Positions 6,501 through 14,697 are shown, counted from the first letter of the stretch. The stretch is DNA of 16,959 nucleotides from Gammaproteobacteria bacterium (GCA_013372875.1 JABXIW010000477.1:1-16959), one strand, 5' to 3'. Notes: generated by a model not told the origin, from the sequence alone. Numbers and translations are program-made.

Positions 6501-7030
6501 TGGCAACAATCTATATCAGCATAGGTTCTAATCAAAATGCCGCCGCGCAAATTCGTTATGGCGTGAAGCGTCTGAATGAAATGTTTTCCAATCTTGAGCT
6601 GTCCAGCGTTTATGAGTCGGAAGCGGTTGGCTTTGAGGGTGATAATTTCCTAAATTTAGTGGCCAAAGCGGATACTCAATTAACCATCTCGCAAGTGGAT
6701 CAGGCTTTTAAACGTATCGAAGCGGCTGCGGGACGTCGTCGTGATGTGCCAAAGTTTAGTGATCGAGCTTTGGACATCGATCTGCTGTTATACGATGAAT
6801 TGGTTTGCGACCAACCGATTAAATTACCGCGCGGTGAAGTGACCAAACATGCTTTTGTGTTATTGCCATTAGCGGAAATTAGCCCTGAGTTAAAACATCC
6901 GCTTGAGAAGTTATCCTATCAAGATTTATGGAATCAATTTTCTAAAAAAGAAGAGCAAAAGCTATGGCCGATTGACTTTGACTGGCAAGAGCTTGATTGG
7001 CAAGGCGTTTGCGGAAAAGGAGTGTCTTAA
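6500..7030 (+). CDS. folK: 2-amino-4-hydroxy-6-hydroxymethyldihydropteridine pyrophosphokinase FolK
   Basis: HPPK transfers pyrophosphate from ATP to 6-hydroxymethyl-7,8-dihydropterin, the product of FolB just upstream. The 176 residues show the family order: YISIGSNQ at the N-terminus, SSVYESEAVGF (the pterin-loop region), NFLNLVAKADT, and the signature around FSDRALDIDLLLYD, whose two Asp (D-I-D) bind the catalytic magnesium ions. LPRGEVTKHAFVLLPLAEI closes the domain. Its length is slightly above the E. coli enzyme (159 residues). The start overlaps the folB stop by one base and there is no clear Shine-Dalgarno, so its translation probably depends on folB. The next gene starts directly after the stop codon. 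Confidence 0.96.
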   Translation: MATIYISIGSNQNAAAQIRYGVKRLNEMFSNLELSSVYESEAVGFEGDNFLNLVAKADTQLTISQVDQAFKRIEAAAGRRRDVPKFSDRALDIDLLLYDELVCDQPIKLPRGEVTKHAFVLLPLAEISPELKHPLEKLSYQDLWNQFSKKEEQKLWPIDFDWQELDWQGVCGKGVS

Positions 7031-7738
7031 ATGGCGGTGGCATTAGTTACAGGCGCAGCGGTACGCGTGGGTAAGGCCATTGCGTTGCAACTGGCAAAAG
7101 ACGGTTTCGATATTGCGCTGCATTACCATGACTCAGAGCAAGCTGCACAGGCCATGTCGCGTGAGATTGAGCTGTTAGGAAGAAAAACCTGTTTGATTCA
7201 AGCCAATCTTGCTGAGTTAGAGTCTGCTGATGACGTAATTAAAGCTGCTAACGAGTTAGGCGCACTAAAAGTATTGGTCAATAGTGCGGCGATTTTCCCC
7301 AAAGACGATAGTTTAATTCATGTCGAAGAAAACTGGGATTCGGTCATGAATTTGAATCTAAAGGCGCCTTTATTGCTATCGCAAGCCTTTGCAAAACTAA
7401 ATTCTCACAATGCTCATATCATTAACATTCTGGATAACCGCTTAGCTAAACCTGCGGGCGATCATCTGGTTTATCGGCTTTCAAAATCAGGCTTATGGCA
7501 ATTAACGCAAAGTCTAGCCAAAGAGTTAGCGCCGCAAATTCAAGTCAATGGTTTGGCATTGGGTGCGATAATGGCGCCGCTCGGTGCCTCGGAAGACCAT
7601 TTTCAGCGCATGGGCAATCAGATCCCATTAAAGCGAACCGGCTCACCGCAAGCGGTTGCTGATGCGGTCTCATTTTTAGTGTCACAAGACTTTATAACGG
7701 GTGCGATTATTCCGATTGATGGTGGTGAGTTTTTATAA
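7031..7738 (+). CDS. PTR1/FolM-like pteridine reductase (SDR family)
   Basis: This 235-residue short-chain dehydrogenase begins with the NADPH-binding TGAAVRVGKAIA (7-18), a pattern seen in pteridine reductases rather than the usual TGxxxGIG. N84-SAA holds the cofactor. The active site reads D135...Y148-x-x-x-K152 (NILDNRLAK...VYRLSKSGL). It has Asp where most SDRs have Ser, which is the D-Y-K triad of Leishmania PTR1. PIDGGEFL ends the protein. It most likely reduces dihydropterins, as FolM (dihydromonapterin reductase) does, or serves as an auxiliary dihydrofolate reductase. Position immediately after folB-folK supports a pterin substrate. A strong AGGAG lies eight bases before the ATG. The stop overlaps the next start (TAATG). 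The exact substrate is inference. Confidence 0.87.
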   Translation: MAVALVTGAAVRVGKAIALQLAKDGFDIALHYHDSEQAAQAMSREIELLGRKTCLIQANLAELESADDVIKAANELGALKVLVNSAAIFPKDDSLIHVEENWDSVMNLNLKAPLLLSQAFAKLNSHNAHIINILDNRLAKPAGDHLVYRLSKSGLWQLTQSLAKELAPQIQVNGLALGAIMAPLGASEDHFQRMGNQIPLKRTGSPQAVADAVSFLVSQDFITGAIIPIDGGEFL

Positions 7739-8949
7739 TGGCAATGCCTGACTTTTGTAGTTCATTATCGAGTTACCAAGCCTACATTGAATCAGAAATC
7801 GGTAAGCAACAGCTACCAGCGGCTGATCCAGAAGCTATTAAAATCAGCTTTAATCTTGCACTTACCATTATCCAAAGAATCCAACGACAGGGTGCGATTT
7901 CATTTGCTGATTTTATGCAAATGGCTCTTTACGAGCCTGGGCTGGGCTACTACGCTTCGGGCAATCAAAAATTTGGAGCTCAAGGTGACTTTGTTACTGC
8001 GCCAGAAATATCACCATTGTTTGCTCAAACCATTACCCAGCAATTTACACAGGTCTTTAACCAACTTGAGCCGAATATCTTAGAACTGGGCGCTGGCTCC
8101 GGTGTGTTTGCTGCAGAGGCTTTGCTGGAGTTAGAGCGATTAAAAGTCCTACCAGAACAATATTCGATTTTAGAAGTGTCAGCAGAGTTACAGGCACGCC
8201 AGAAAACTACAATTGAGCAGAAAGCACCGCACCTCATAAGCAAGGTTCGTTGGCTAGAGCGCTTACCAAAAGAGTTTAATGGGGTGGTGTTTGTTAATGA
8301 AGTGGTTGATGCCATTCCGGTGGAGCTTTATCGCTTCAAGAATCAGCAAATCGAACAGGCTTATGTTGACTATTCCAATCAAGGATTTGAATGGCATTGG
8401 CAAAAGTCAGATAAAAACAATATCGATAAACCTCTGATAAATAACCAAATTATTGAAGATAGAACTTGGGCGAATGCTTGGCTGGACTCATTAATGGCTA
8501 GTTGCAATAAAGCCTTATTTATCTTGATTGATTATGGTTATAGTGAAGATGAGCTTTATCATTTCGCGCGAAAACGGGGCACGCTGCAGCACTATTATCG
8601 ACATCATAAAACCGACAATCCATTGGCGTTAGTCGGGATGCAAGACATCACCAGCTCAGTGGATTTTACTCAGTTGGCTCTGACCGCAGATCGGCAAAAA
8701 GCGCAATTGTTGGGCTATTCCACCCAAGCATCATTTTTATTGGGCACTGGAATCGAGAAAATCGCCCAGCGAAGGATGGAGCAGACTGCCGCTTCTGATA
8801 CAATGCAGGCCATGAAAGTTGGGCATGAGCTAAAGCAACTCTTGATGCCTGATGAAATGGGGGAAACCTGCAAAGTGTTAGCCTTTGGCAAAAATTTTCA
8901 ACAAGACTTAATGGGCTTTGCCCTTGATAATCAATTGCATAAATTATGA
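7738..8949 (+). CDS. SAM-dependent methyltransferase, MidA/NDUFAF7 family
   Basis: This 403-residue protein of the COG1565 (DUF185) family starts with a poorly conserved leader (1-50). ISFADFMQMALYEPGLGYY (54-72), GDFVTAPEISPLF (83-95) and the SAM-binding ELGAGSG (116-122) follow. Next come NEVVDAIPVE (about 187-196), LIDYGYSEDELYH, and ALVGMQDITSSVDFTQLA. In mitochondria NDUFAF7 methylates an arginine of complex I subunit NDUFS2; the bacterial target is not established. The ATG overlaps the stop of the pteridine reductase gene (TAATG); a second ATG two codons on is also possible. Its stop overlaps the next gene (ATGA). Presence inside a folate operon is notable, because folate metabolism feeds SAM synthesis, but that link is inference. 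Confidence 0.9.
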   Translation: MAMPDFCSSLSSYQAYIESEIGKQQLPAADPEAIKISFNLALTIIQRIQRQGAISFADFMQMALYEPGLGYYASGNQKFGAQGDFVTAPEISPLFAQTITQQFTQVFNQLEPNILELGAGSGVFAAEALLELERLKVLPEQYSILEVSAELQARQKTTIEQKAPHLISKVRWLERLPKEFNGVVFVNEVVDAIPVELYRFKNQQIEQAYVDYSNQGFEWHWQKSDKNNIDKPLINNQIIEDRTWANAWLDSLMASCNKALFILIDYGYSEDELYHFARKRGTLQHYYRHHKTDNPLALVGMQDITSSVDFTQLALTADRQKAQLLGYSTQASFLLGTGIEKIAQRRMEQTAASDTMQAMKVGHELKQLLMPDEMGETCKVLAFGKNFQQDLMGFALDNQLHKL

Positions 8950-9218
8950 ATAAAATTTACTGGCTCGCGATTTTCGTTAGCACGGCCTTGTTGCCACAAA
9001 CCGCCTGGGCGGCAGATGACAAACTTCCTTGGTGGGGCATTTTATTACTGGTTAGCTCAATTTCTACCGCGATTTCTGTGGTGTTGGTCTGGCGCAATAA
9101 GAAATTGGAAACTTTTACGGAAAAGGCCATGGGCTTTGGCGCTTGGTTTTGGTTCATAATTTTCCTGCAAATCATGGTTTATGGCTTTTATCTGGCGATA
9201 GAAAAATACCTATTTTAA
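8946..9218 (+). CDS. Small membrane protein of unknown function
   Basis: This 90-residue protein has a signal-peptide-like N-terminus (MNKIYWLAIFVSTALL, with likely cleavage after AWA, residue 22). Two further hydrophobic helices lie at about 29-49 and 66-87, joined by a basic loop RNKKLETFTEK. I recognise no family. The ATG overlaps the methyltransferase stop (ATGA) and has no Shine-Dalgarno, so coupling is likely. uppP follows after 20 bases. The conserved-looking membrane layout and tight overlaps make it a real gene. A role with UppP in the inner membrane is only a guess from position. Confidence 0.75.
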   Translation: MNKIYWLAIFVSTALLPQTAWAADDKLPWWGILLLVSSISTAISVVLVWRNKKLETFTEKAMGFGAWFWFIIFLQIMVYGFYLAIEKYLF

Positions 9219-9238
9219 AACGAGAAGAATAAAACGAT

Positions 9239-10069
9239 ATGGATTGGTTACAAGCGATATTTTTAGCACTGGTACAAGGTTTAACTGAGTTTTTACCGGT
9301 TTCTAGCTCTGCCCATTTGATCTTAACCTCAAAAATTTTAGGTTGGCAAGATCAAGGCTTGGCCTTTGATGTGGCGGTGCACGTTGGCACCTTAACAGCG
9401 GTTTTAGTCTATTTCCGCAAAGAAGTTACTGAAATGATAACCGCTTGGTTTGGCTCAACTTTCAAAGGTAATCATAGCCCCAATTCGCGTTTGGCTTGGG
9501 CGGTAATTTTAGGCACGATACCAGTCGGTTTGTTTGGGCTGTTTATCGAAATGAACGATGCTATCGGTGCCTTTATTCGAGATAACGGCTTGTTAGTAAT
9601 CGCCATTACCACTATCTTTTTTGGCTTATTATTGGCGGTTGCAGACAAGCGTTATAAAAATGCCGATGCAGCAAAGTTGAAAGACGAATACCAGTTGTCT
9701 TGGAAAGACGTTGCTATGATTGGAGGTGCGCAAGCCTTAGCCTTAATTCCTGGCACATCAAGATCCGGCGTTACCATGACTGCTGCCGCGCTGTTAGGCT
9801 TTACACGAACCGCTGCCGCTCGTTACTCCTTCTTATTATCCATTCCCGCAATTTTATTACCCGGCGGTTTAAAAGGTTACCAACTGGTTAGCGAAGGCGC
9901 GAACTTCGATTGGAGCTTCTTAATTTTGGGCGTGATTGTCTCAGCGCTTAGTGCCTTTGCTTGTATTCATCTATTCCTAAAATGGCTTGAGAAAATCGGC
10001 TTTATGCCCTTTGTTTGGTATCGATTGGCATTGGGGATTGGTTTGTTGTTTTTGTTTTTTATGAGTTGA
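9239..10069 (+). CDS. uppP: Undecaprenyl-diphosphate phosphatase UppP
   Basis: UppP (BacA) removes a phosphate from undecaprenyl diphosphate on the outer face of the inner membrane. This recycles the lipid carrier for peptidoglycan and O-antigen synthesis and confers some bacitracin resistance. The 276-residue protein has about eight helices. It carries the two family motifs: QGLTEFLPVSSSAH (13-26, catalytic E17) and PGTSRSG (171-177, with R175). Its order after folB-type genes mirrors the E. coli folB-uppP arrangement. It starts 20 bases after the preceding gene, and a weak GAGAAG lies upstream. The next gene begins four bases after its stop. Confidence 0.96.
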   Translation: MDWLQAIFLALVQGLTEFLPVSSSAHLILTSKILGWQDQGLAFDVAVHVGTLTAVLVYFRKEVTEMITAWFGSTFKGNHSPNSRLAWAVILGTIPVGLFGLFIEMNDAIGAFIRDNGLLVIAITTIFFGLLLAVADKRYKNADAAKLKDEYQLSWKDVAMIGGAQALALIPGTSRSGVTMTAAALLGFTRTAAARYSFLLSIPAILLPGGLKGYQLVSEGANFDWSFLILGVIVSALSAFACIHLFLKWLEKIGFMPFVWYRLALGIGLLFLFFMS

Positions 10070-10073
10070 AGCC

Positions 10074-10481
10074 ATGTATATTGAACTAACACATCAAATG
10101 ACTTTCTTCTCATATTATTCATTTATGTTAGAAAGGATGCCTCATATTCTGCGAGAAAAGGATGCTAGTTTGTGGATTAAGATATTTATAGGGAATCCTA
10201 TAACCCTTTTCTTTATTTGCGTTTATTTTTCGTATAAAAAAGGTGATTTTATTTTTAAATCACTAGATATTAGAATATCAAATGAGCAGGTGGTTATTGA
10301 CGTTGTTGATAAAGAAATTAAATTTACTTGGGAAGAGTGTGCAGGATTTGAAGAATTAAAAAAACTATTCCTAATAAAGTTTAAAAATGGAGATGTACCT
10401 GTTCCAAAAAACAAATTAACTGCTAGTGAAAAACAAACTCTATTAGCACACCTAGGTTCTCTTCAGTTGCTTAATGTGTGA
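10074..10481 (+). CDS. YcxB-like C-terminal domain membrane protein
   Basis: This 135-residue protein has one or two hydrophobic segments (about 34-53). A C-terminal part (about 66-130) resembles the YcxB-like domain: a beta-rich stretch (ISNEQVVIDVVDKEIKFTW), a WEECAGFEELKKLFLIKF segment, and VPVPKNKLTASEKQTLLAHL. These proteins are uncharacterised membrane proteins with a PH-like cytoplasmic domain. It starts four bases after uppP without a good Shine-Dalgarno. It is clearly more AT-rich than its neighbours, suggesting recent acquisition or weak constraint. Its last 30 bases overlap antisense with the 3' end of cca. The assignment rests on pattern recall, so it is moderate. Confidence 0.68.
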   Translation: MYIELTHQMTFFSYYSFMLERMPHILREKDASLWIKIFIGNPITLFFICVYFSYKKGDFIFKSLDIRISNEQVVIDVVDKEIKFTWEECAGFEELKKLFLIKFKNGDVPVPKNKLTASEKQTLLAHLGSLQLLNV

Positions 10482-11669
10482 TAGGCGTTCTCTATCTATT
10501 ACTTCCCCCAACTTTTTCCCTTCAAATCCCTTTTCAATTAAGACTTGAGTGTCCACGTCTTTAGAGGCTTCATAACATTGCCAAAGGTATTCGCCTTGCG
10601 GATATGGCTTATCTTCGTTATACAAGCGGCCATTAAAGTCGGCTTCACAGGCGATAATAAATTGTCTAAGAAAATCAGGATTACGATAGGCTTTTAGGCC
10701 TTTTAAAACTTTCAAAATCGTATTGGGGCGCAGCTCAAACATTTTATGGCAATGTAGATGATAGCGTGAAACTTGTACCGATAATTCTTGGTATTCTTTC
10801 GGTGTTTTTAGACGACGGCAGGCTTGCTGAATAACTGGCACGCCACCATTTTCATGGCCTTTATGGTGTGGCCATTCGAACTCTGGGGTTTCACCTTTGC
10901 CTAAGTCATGAAATAACGCTGCAAAACGCACCACAGAATTGCTAGTTTTTTTTGCGGCTTGTTCTAATACCATCATGGTATGGACTCCCGTATCAATTTC
11001 GGGGTGCCACTTTTCTGGATTGGGAATGCCCCAAAGTCTATCCAGTTCAGGAATTAACACTTTGAGCGCGCCACACACTCGCAAAACTTCAAAATAAATC
11101 CATGGCGAATCGGTTAATAGCGCTCGATGGGTTTCTTGCCAAACTCTCTCAGCGGTAAGTTCGCTAATTTCGGTTTGCGCCAACCGGGTCATTAATTCTA
11201 GCGTTTCTTGTGCAATGCTAAAACCTAAATGATGGAAGCGAGCGGCAAAACGAGCAACGCGTAACACACGCAAGGGGTCTTCGGCAAAGGCGGGGGAAAC
11301 ATGACGCAGGACCTTATTTTCCAGATCTTGTTGTCCTTGGTGGGGATCAATTATTTCGCCATTTTTAGTTTGCGCCATGGCGTTGATGGTTAAGTCACGC
11401 CGAATCAGATCTTGCTCAAGGGTAATTTCTGGTGAAAAATCCACAGCAAAGCCTTTATAACCTTTGCCTGATTTACGCTCGGTTCGAGCGAGCGCATATT
11501 CCTCACCAGTTTCAGGATGCAAAAAAACAGGGAAGTCTTTACCGACTTCTTTATAACCCAACTGGCGCATGGCGGTTGGATCACTACCGACCACCACAAA
11601 ATCTTGGTCTTTAACTTCCAGACCAAGTAATTTGTCTCTAACTGCGCCGCCAACGAGGTAAATTTGCAT
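10452..11669 (-). CDS. cca: CCA-adding tRNA nucleotidyltransferase with HD domain
   Basis: Cca adds or repairs the 3'-CCA end of tRNAs using CTP and ATP. The 405 residues match the multifunctional gammaproteobacterial type (412 in E. coli). The nucleotidyltransferase head shows LVGGAVRDKLLGL with the metal Asp pair KDQDF (D21, D23), GEEYALARTERKSGKGY, RRDLTINAMA (90-99), and EDPLRVLRVARFAARF (130-145). The C-terminal half carries an HD phosphohydrolase motif, ALFHDLGKG (H254-D255), which in E. coli gives 2',3'-cyclic phosphodiesterase and phosphatase activities. It lies two bases after the DUF4124 gene on the same strand. Its 3' end overlaps the YcxB-like gene, leaving no room for a terminator between them. 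Confidence 0.96.
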   Translation of the reverse strand: MQIYLVGGAVRDKLLGLEVKDQDFVVVGSDPTAMRQLGYKEVGKDFPVFLHPETGEEYALARTERKSGKGYKGFAVDFSPEITLEQDLIRRDLTINAMAQTKNGEIIDPHQGQQDLENKVLRHVSPAFAEDPLRVLRVARFAARFHHLGFSIAQETLELMTRLAQTEISELTAERVWQETHRALLTDSPWIYFEVLRVCGALKVLIPELDRLWGIPNPEKWHPEIDTGVHTMMVLEQAAKKTSNSVVRFAALFHDLGKGETPEFEWPHHKGHENGGVPVIQQACRRLKTPKEYQELSVQVSRYHLHCHKMFELRPNTILKVLKGLKAYRNPDFLRQFIIACEADFNGRLYNEDKPYPQGEYLWQCYEASKDVDTQVLIEKGFEGKKLGEVIDRERLSHIKQLKRT

Positions 11670-11671
11670 CG

Positions 11672-12148
11672 TTATAAATTATCTTTCATGCACTTAAAAA
11701 TATCGGTGCTGTTGACCATGCATTTATAGCCATCAGCGTGTTGACCGCTGCTATTGGTACAATCATCAATAGTAGCACTCACTTGAATGTCATTTAGCAT
11801 GCCATTGATAGCAGCTTCGACTCCAGGCTTACCACCTGCTTGGGCAAGCACGGCACGTTTAAAACCTGGCAGTCCTTTGTTGATGTTTGCAATAGCTTTT
11901 CGGCAGGCTTGTGGCGTTAGCTTTCCATTTTCATCCAAAGGATTTGTGATAACTTGAGGTTTACCAACAATGGTGTTTACTTCTTCAACAGATTTCGCTT
12001 CGGCTTTGAGCTGCTTATTTTTTGGTGGTTTGTCAGAAAAGTGAATCTTGCCATTTTCGTCTTTCCATTTATAAATCTTGCCCGCTTGCGTACTCTGAGA
12101 ATAGATTAGTACTGTCGATAAGGCTACGAGAACCCAGCTCAGCTTCAT
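11672..12148 (-). CDS. DUF4124-domain exported protein
   Basis: This 158-residue protein has a signal peptide (MKLSWVLVALSTVLIYSQSTQA, cleavage before GKIYKW). The DUF4124 signature IYKWKDENGKIHFSDKPP follows directly. This short beta-rich domain is common in periplasmic proteins of proteobacteria and has no known function. The C-terminal part has four Cys (in QACRK, DDCTN, YKCMV and FKCMK), which could form two disulfides in the periplasm. The ATG is preceded by GGAG ten bases upstream. cca follows two bases after the stop, so the two are probably co-transcribed. It is divergent from gspA. Confidence 0.85.
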   Translation of the reverse strand: MKLSWVLVALSTVLIYSQSTQAGKIYKWKDENGKIHFSDKPPKNKQLKAEAKSVEEVNTIVGKPQVITNPLDENGKLTPQACRKAIANINKGLPGFKRAVLAQAGGKPGVEAAINGMLNDIQVSATIDDCTNSSGQHADGYKCMVNSTDIFKCMKDNL

Positions 12149-12244
12149 GTAAAAGATACTCCATTTTTAGTAGATTTTATTATATAGTCATACTAGCAAA
12201 GCAATGGATTAAACAAAATAAGATAATTTAAATTTTGGGGTAAT
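12149..12244. promoter_or_regulatory. Divergent DUF4124-cca / gspA promoter region
   Basis: This 96-base AT-rich region holds both start signals. On the minus strand a perfect -10 hexamer TATAAT (complement of 12179-12184) lies about 30 bases before the DUF4124 ATG, but no good -35 is spaced 17 bases away. On the plus strand GATAAT near 12222 is a -10 candidate for gspA, with a poor -35. GGGG five bases before the gspA ATG is a likely ribosome site. Confidence 0.45.
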
Positions 12245-13924
12245 ATGTATAAGGACTTTTTTGGCTTAAAAGAAACGCCATTTACCATCTCGCCAGATCC
12301 TCGATATTTATTCATGAGTGAGCGGCATCGAGATGCTTTAGCGCACTTACTGTATGGAATTGGCGAAGGCGGCGGTTTTGTTTTGCTCACTGGTGAAGTG
12401 GGCACAGGAAAAACTACCGTTTGTCGCTGTTTGCTTGAGCAGTTGCCGAAAAATGTACGTTTAGCTTATATCCTTAATCCTAAACTCAATTCGGTAGAAC
12501 TGATGGCTACCATGTGTGATGAATTGGGAATTCATTACAAAGAAGGTGAGTCGAGTCTTAAAACTTTCACAGATTTATTGAGTAACTATTTGCTCAAAGC
12601 TCATGAGCAAGGCCTGAATACGGTTTTGATGATCGACGAGGCGCAAAATCTGAGCGTTGATGTTTTAGAGCAAATCCGATTATTAACTAATCTAGAGACT
12701 AACCAGAAAAAATTATTGCAAATCATTCTGATTGGTCAACCTGAATTACAAGAACTGTTGGCTAAAAAGGAGTTACGCCAATTGGCGCAAAGAATTACAG
12801 CGCGTTATCATTTACGTCCTTTATCGGTGCGCGAAACCAAAGCCTATTTAGAGCATCGCTTGCGCATTGCTGGTGCTAATCATCCGATTTTTACCAATAA
12901 AGCCATTCAGCAGATCCATAAGTCAAGTCAAGGTGTGCCGCGGATCATAAATGTGATCAGTGATCGCGCTTTGTTGGGTGCATTTTCGGAAAACCAAGCG
13001 AAAGTTACCGACAAAACCATTATTAAAGCAACTGATGAGGTGCTGGGTAAAAAAGCTAAAACCCATATCGAAAAAGAAACTAATATAGGCTTTAAATGGT
13101 CTTGGCTTGGTTATCTGGCAATAGTGCCGTTAGCGGTTTGGGCATGGTTTGCTTTCCAGTCTTATCAAAAGCAACAGCAAATGGAAACGGCAAAACTGGT
13201 GGCACAGCAGGAAGAAGAAAAACGTCGCTTACAATTAGAAATGGCGCAGCAGCAAAGCGCCATGGAAGCGCAACTTAATCAGTTAACGCCTGAAAAAATG
13301 GCTAAAGAGTTTTGGAATAGCCAAAGCTGGGATCGTAATGGTAGCTTGGCTTCGCAAAATTTATTAGCGCTATGGGGAGTGGAATATACACCTTATCAAT
13401 CGGGCGACGCTTGTAATTTCGTGAAAAGCTACACTTTGGAGTGTGACAACGGCACTGCCGATTGGGCCTTTTTGGAAAAGTTGAATCGCCCTGTTAGTTT
13501 GAAGTTCCAGTCTGGCACTACAGGGACTTTCTGGGGAGTGCTTACGGCATTGACAGGAAACGAAGCTACGCTACAGTTTGGAACCAATCGAGTGGTAGTG
13601 AGTAGAGATAAGCTCAATCCAATTTGGACTGGCGAGTATCAATTGTTCTGGAAAAAACCATCGGGAATGAGCGAGTCAATCAAATTATGGAGCCGCGGCT
13701 CGGCGGTGAATTGGCTGGTGGATTCAATAGGAAAAATAGAAGGCTCTGCGCCATCAACCTCACAATATAACCGTCAGGTTAAAGACTGGGTAGAAGACTT
13801 TCAAAAAGATAATGGCTTGATCAGTGACGGAGTTGTGGGTAAGCATACGGTGATTATGATCAATAACTTAACCGTTGATAACATTCCCACTTTAACCACT
13901 CAAGTTGCAAAGGGAGGGCGCTAA
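12245..13924 (+). CDS. gspA: Type II secretion ATPase GspA/ExeA
   Basis: GspA works with GspB to open peptidoglycan so that the type II secretin can assemble. The 559 residues start with the family YKDFFGLKETPFTISPDPRYLF. The AAA ATPase follows, with Walker A GEVGTGKTT (50-58) and Walker B VLMIDEAQ (127-134), and then RPLSVRETKAYL. A single membrane helix (about 286-304) is followed by a Gln/Glu-rich, probably coiled-coil segment (about 305-350). A periplasmic part has two Cys (C390, C400), and a C-terminal peptidoglycan-binding-type domain (about 488-540) contains VKDWVEDFQKDNGL and DGVVGKHT. It has the same length class as Aeromonas ExeA. gspB overlaps its stop by one base. Confidence 0.93.
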   Translation: MYKDFFGLKETPFTISPDPRYLFMSERHRDALAHLLYGIGEGGGFVLLTGEVGTGKTTVCRCLLEQLPKNVRLAYILNPKLNSVELMATMCDELGIHYKEGESSLKTFTDLLSNYLLKAHEQGLNTVLMIDEAQNLSVDVLEQIRLLTNLETNQKKLLQIILIGQPELQELLAKKELRQLAQRITARYHLRPLSVRETKAYLEHRLRIAGANHPIFTNKAIQQIHKSSQGVPRIINVISDRALLGAFSENQAKVTDKTIIKATDEVLGKKAKTHIEKETNIGFKWSWLGYLAIVPLAVWAWFAFQSYQKQQQMETAKLVAQQEEEKRRLQLEMAQQQSAMEAQLNQLTPEKMAKEFWNSQSWDRNGSLASQNLLALWGVEYTPYQSGDACNFVKSYTLECDNGTADWAFLEKLNRPVSLKFQSGTTGTFWGVLTALTGNEATLQFGTNRVVVSRDKLNPIWTGEYQLFWKKPSGMSESIKLWSRGSAVNWLVDSIGKIEGSAPSTSQYNRQVKDWVEDFQKDNGLISDGVVGKHTVIMINNLTVDNIPTLTTQVAKGGR

Positions 13925-14697
13925 TGTCATACATTTTAGACGCTCTAAAAAAGAAAGAAACGGAAACTACCGAAGCGGTTCCTGATCTAAAAAGTCAGCA
14001 TTATCACTCAGAGTTTGAAGATGACTCGTCATTGAATTGGAAGCCAATTGCTGTAGTGGCTGGAATTCTACTGAGTATCGCACTGGTGTATTTAGCTTAT
14101 TCTTTGGGGCAAAAGCAAAAAGCCGAGACTGTTCCAAGTCATAAACCTGAATTGCAACTTGTTGAGACTGCTGAGCATGAAAAGGTGCAAGAAAAGGAGC
14201 AAGAAACTGTTCCAAAGCAAACGCCAGAAGTTACAACTATTGAGCAGACAAATGCCGCTCAGAATAAGCTACAGGTTGAATCTAAACCATTGGAAATGAA
14301 TACTCCTGTAGTGCAAAAAGTTACCCCAGTAGTAATTCAACCGAGAAGAGTTGAGCCTGCTCCTGGTCAGGAAGAGTCGGTGGTTGATAACTCAATTGCT
14401 GAAGCGCAGGTTGCAACTGAAGCCGTCGCTAATATAGATGAAAGTGCTGATGTTCCGAACGATATTGCAACCAATACCGTTAACAGCGACTTACAAGGAT
14501 TGCCTGCGATTCGCTATACCAGCCACGTTTATGCTGATAATCAAAAAGATCGATTTGTGATGTTAAATGGGCGCTCTTTAGGAATTGGTCAAAGACTTCC
14601 GAATGGTGTGAAAATCGTAGATATTTTAGAAGACGACTTAATTATTAGTTATCAAGGTAAAGATTATCAGATCCCGTCGTTAACCGATATTGAGTAA
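13924..14697 (+). CDS. gspB: Type II secretion assembly protein GspB/ExeB
   Basis: This 257-residue protein begins with MSYILDALKKKE, the typical GspB opening. One membrane helix lies at about 41-61. A long Glu/Gln/Pro/Val-rich linker crosses the periplasm (about 62-190). The C-terminal T2SSB-type domain (about 193-257) includes LPAIRYTSHVYAD and RFVMLNGRSLGIGQRL. GspB forms an inner-membrane complex with GspA that carries the secretin through peptidoglycan. The ATG overlaps the gspA stop (TAATG), and a strong GGGAGG lies just upstream. The stop codon directly abuts the stop of the convergent rsmF. The linker is low-complexity, which is normal for this family. Confidence 0.92.
   Translation: MSYILDALKKKETETTEAVPDLKSQHYHSEFEDDSSLNWKPIAVVAGILLSIALVYLAYSLGQKQKAETVPSHKPELQLVETAEHEKVQEKEQETVPKQTPEVTTIEQTNAAQNKLQVESKPLEMNTPVVQKVTPVVIQPRRVEPAPGQEESVVDNSIAEAQVATEAVANIDESADVPNDIATNTVNSDLQGLPAIRYTSHVYADNQKDRFVMLNGRSLGIGQRLPNGVKIVDILEDDLIISYQGKDYQIPSLTDIE

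Noticed and set aside
8025..8315. Antisense reading frame inside the methyltransferase gene
   Set aside because: It lies wholly within a well-supported gene, has no ribosome site and no recognisable protein features. The same applies to other long antisense or shifted frames, such as 2735-2950, 13967-14215 and 15476-15739.
10480..10496. GATAG/CTATC hairpin near the cca end as a terminator
   Set aside because: Only five pairs, no T-run on either strand, and it lies inside the cca coding sequence.
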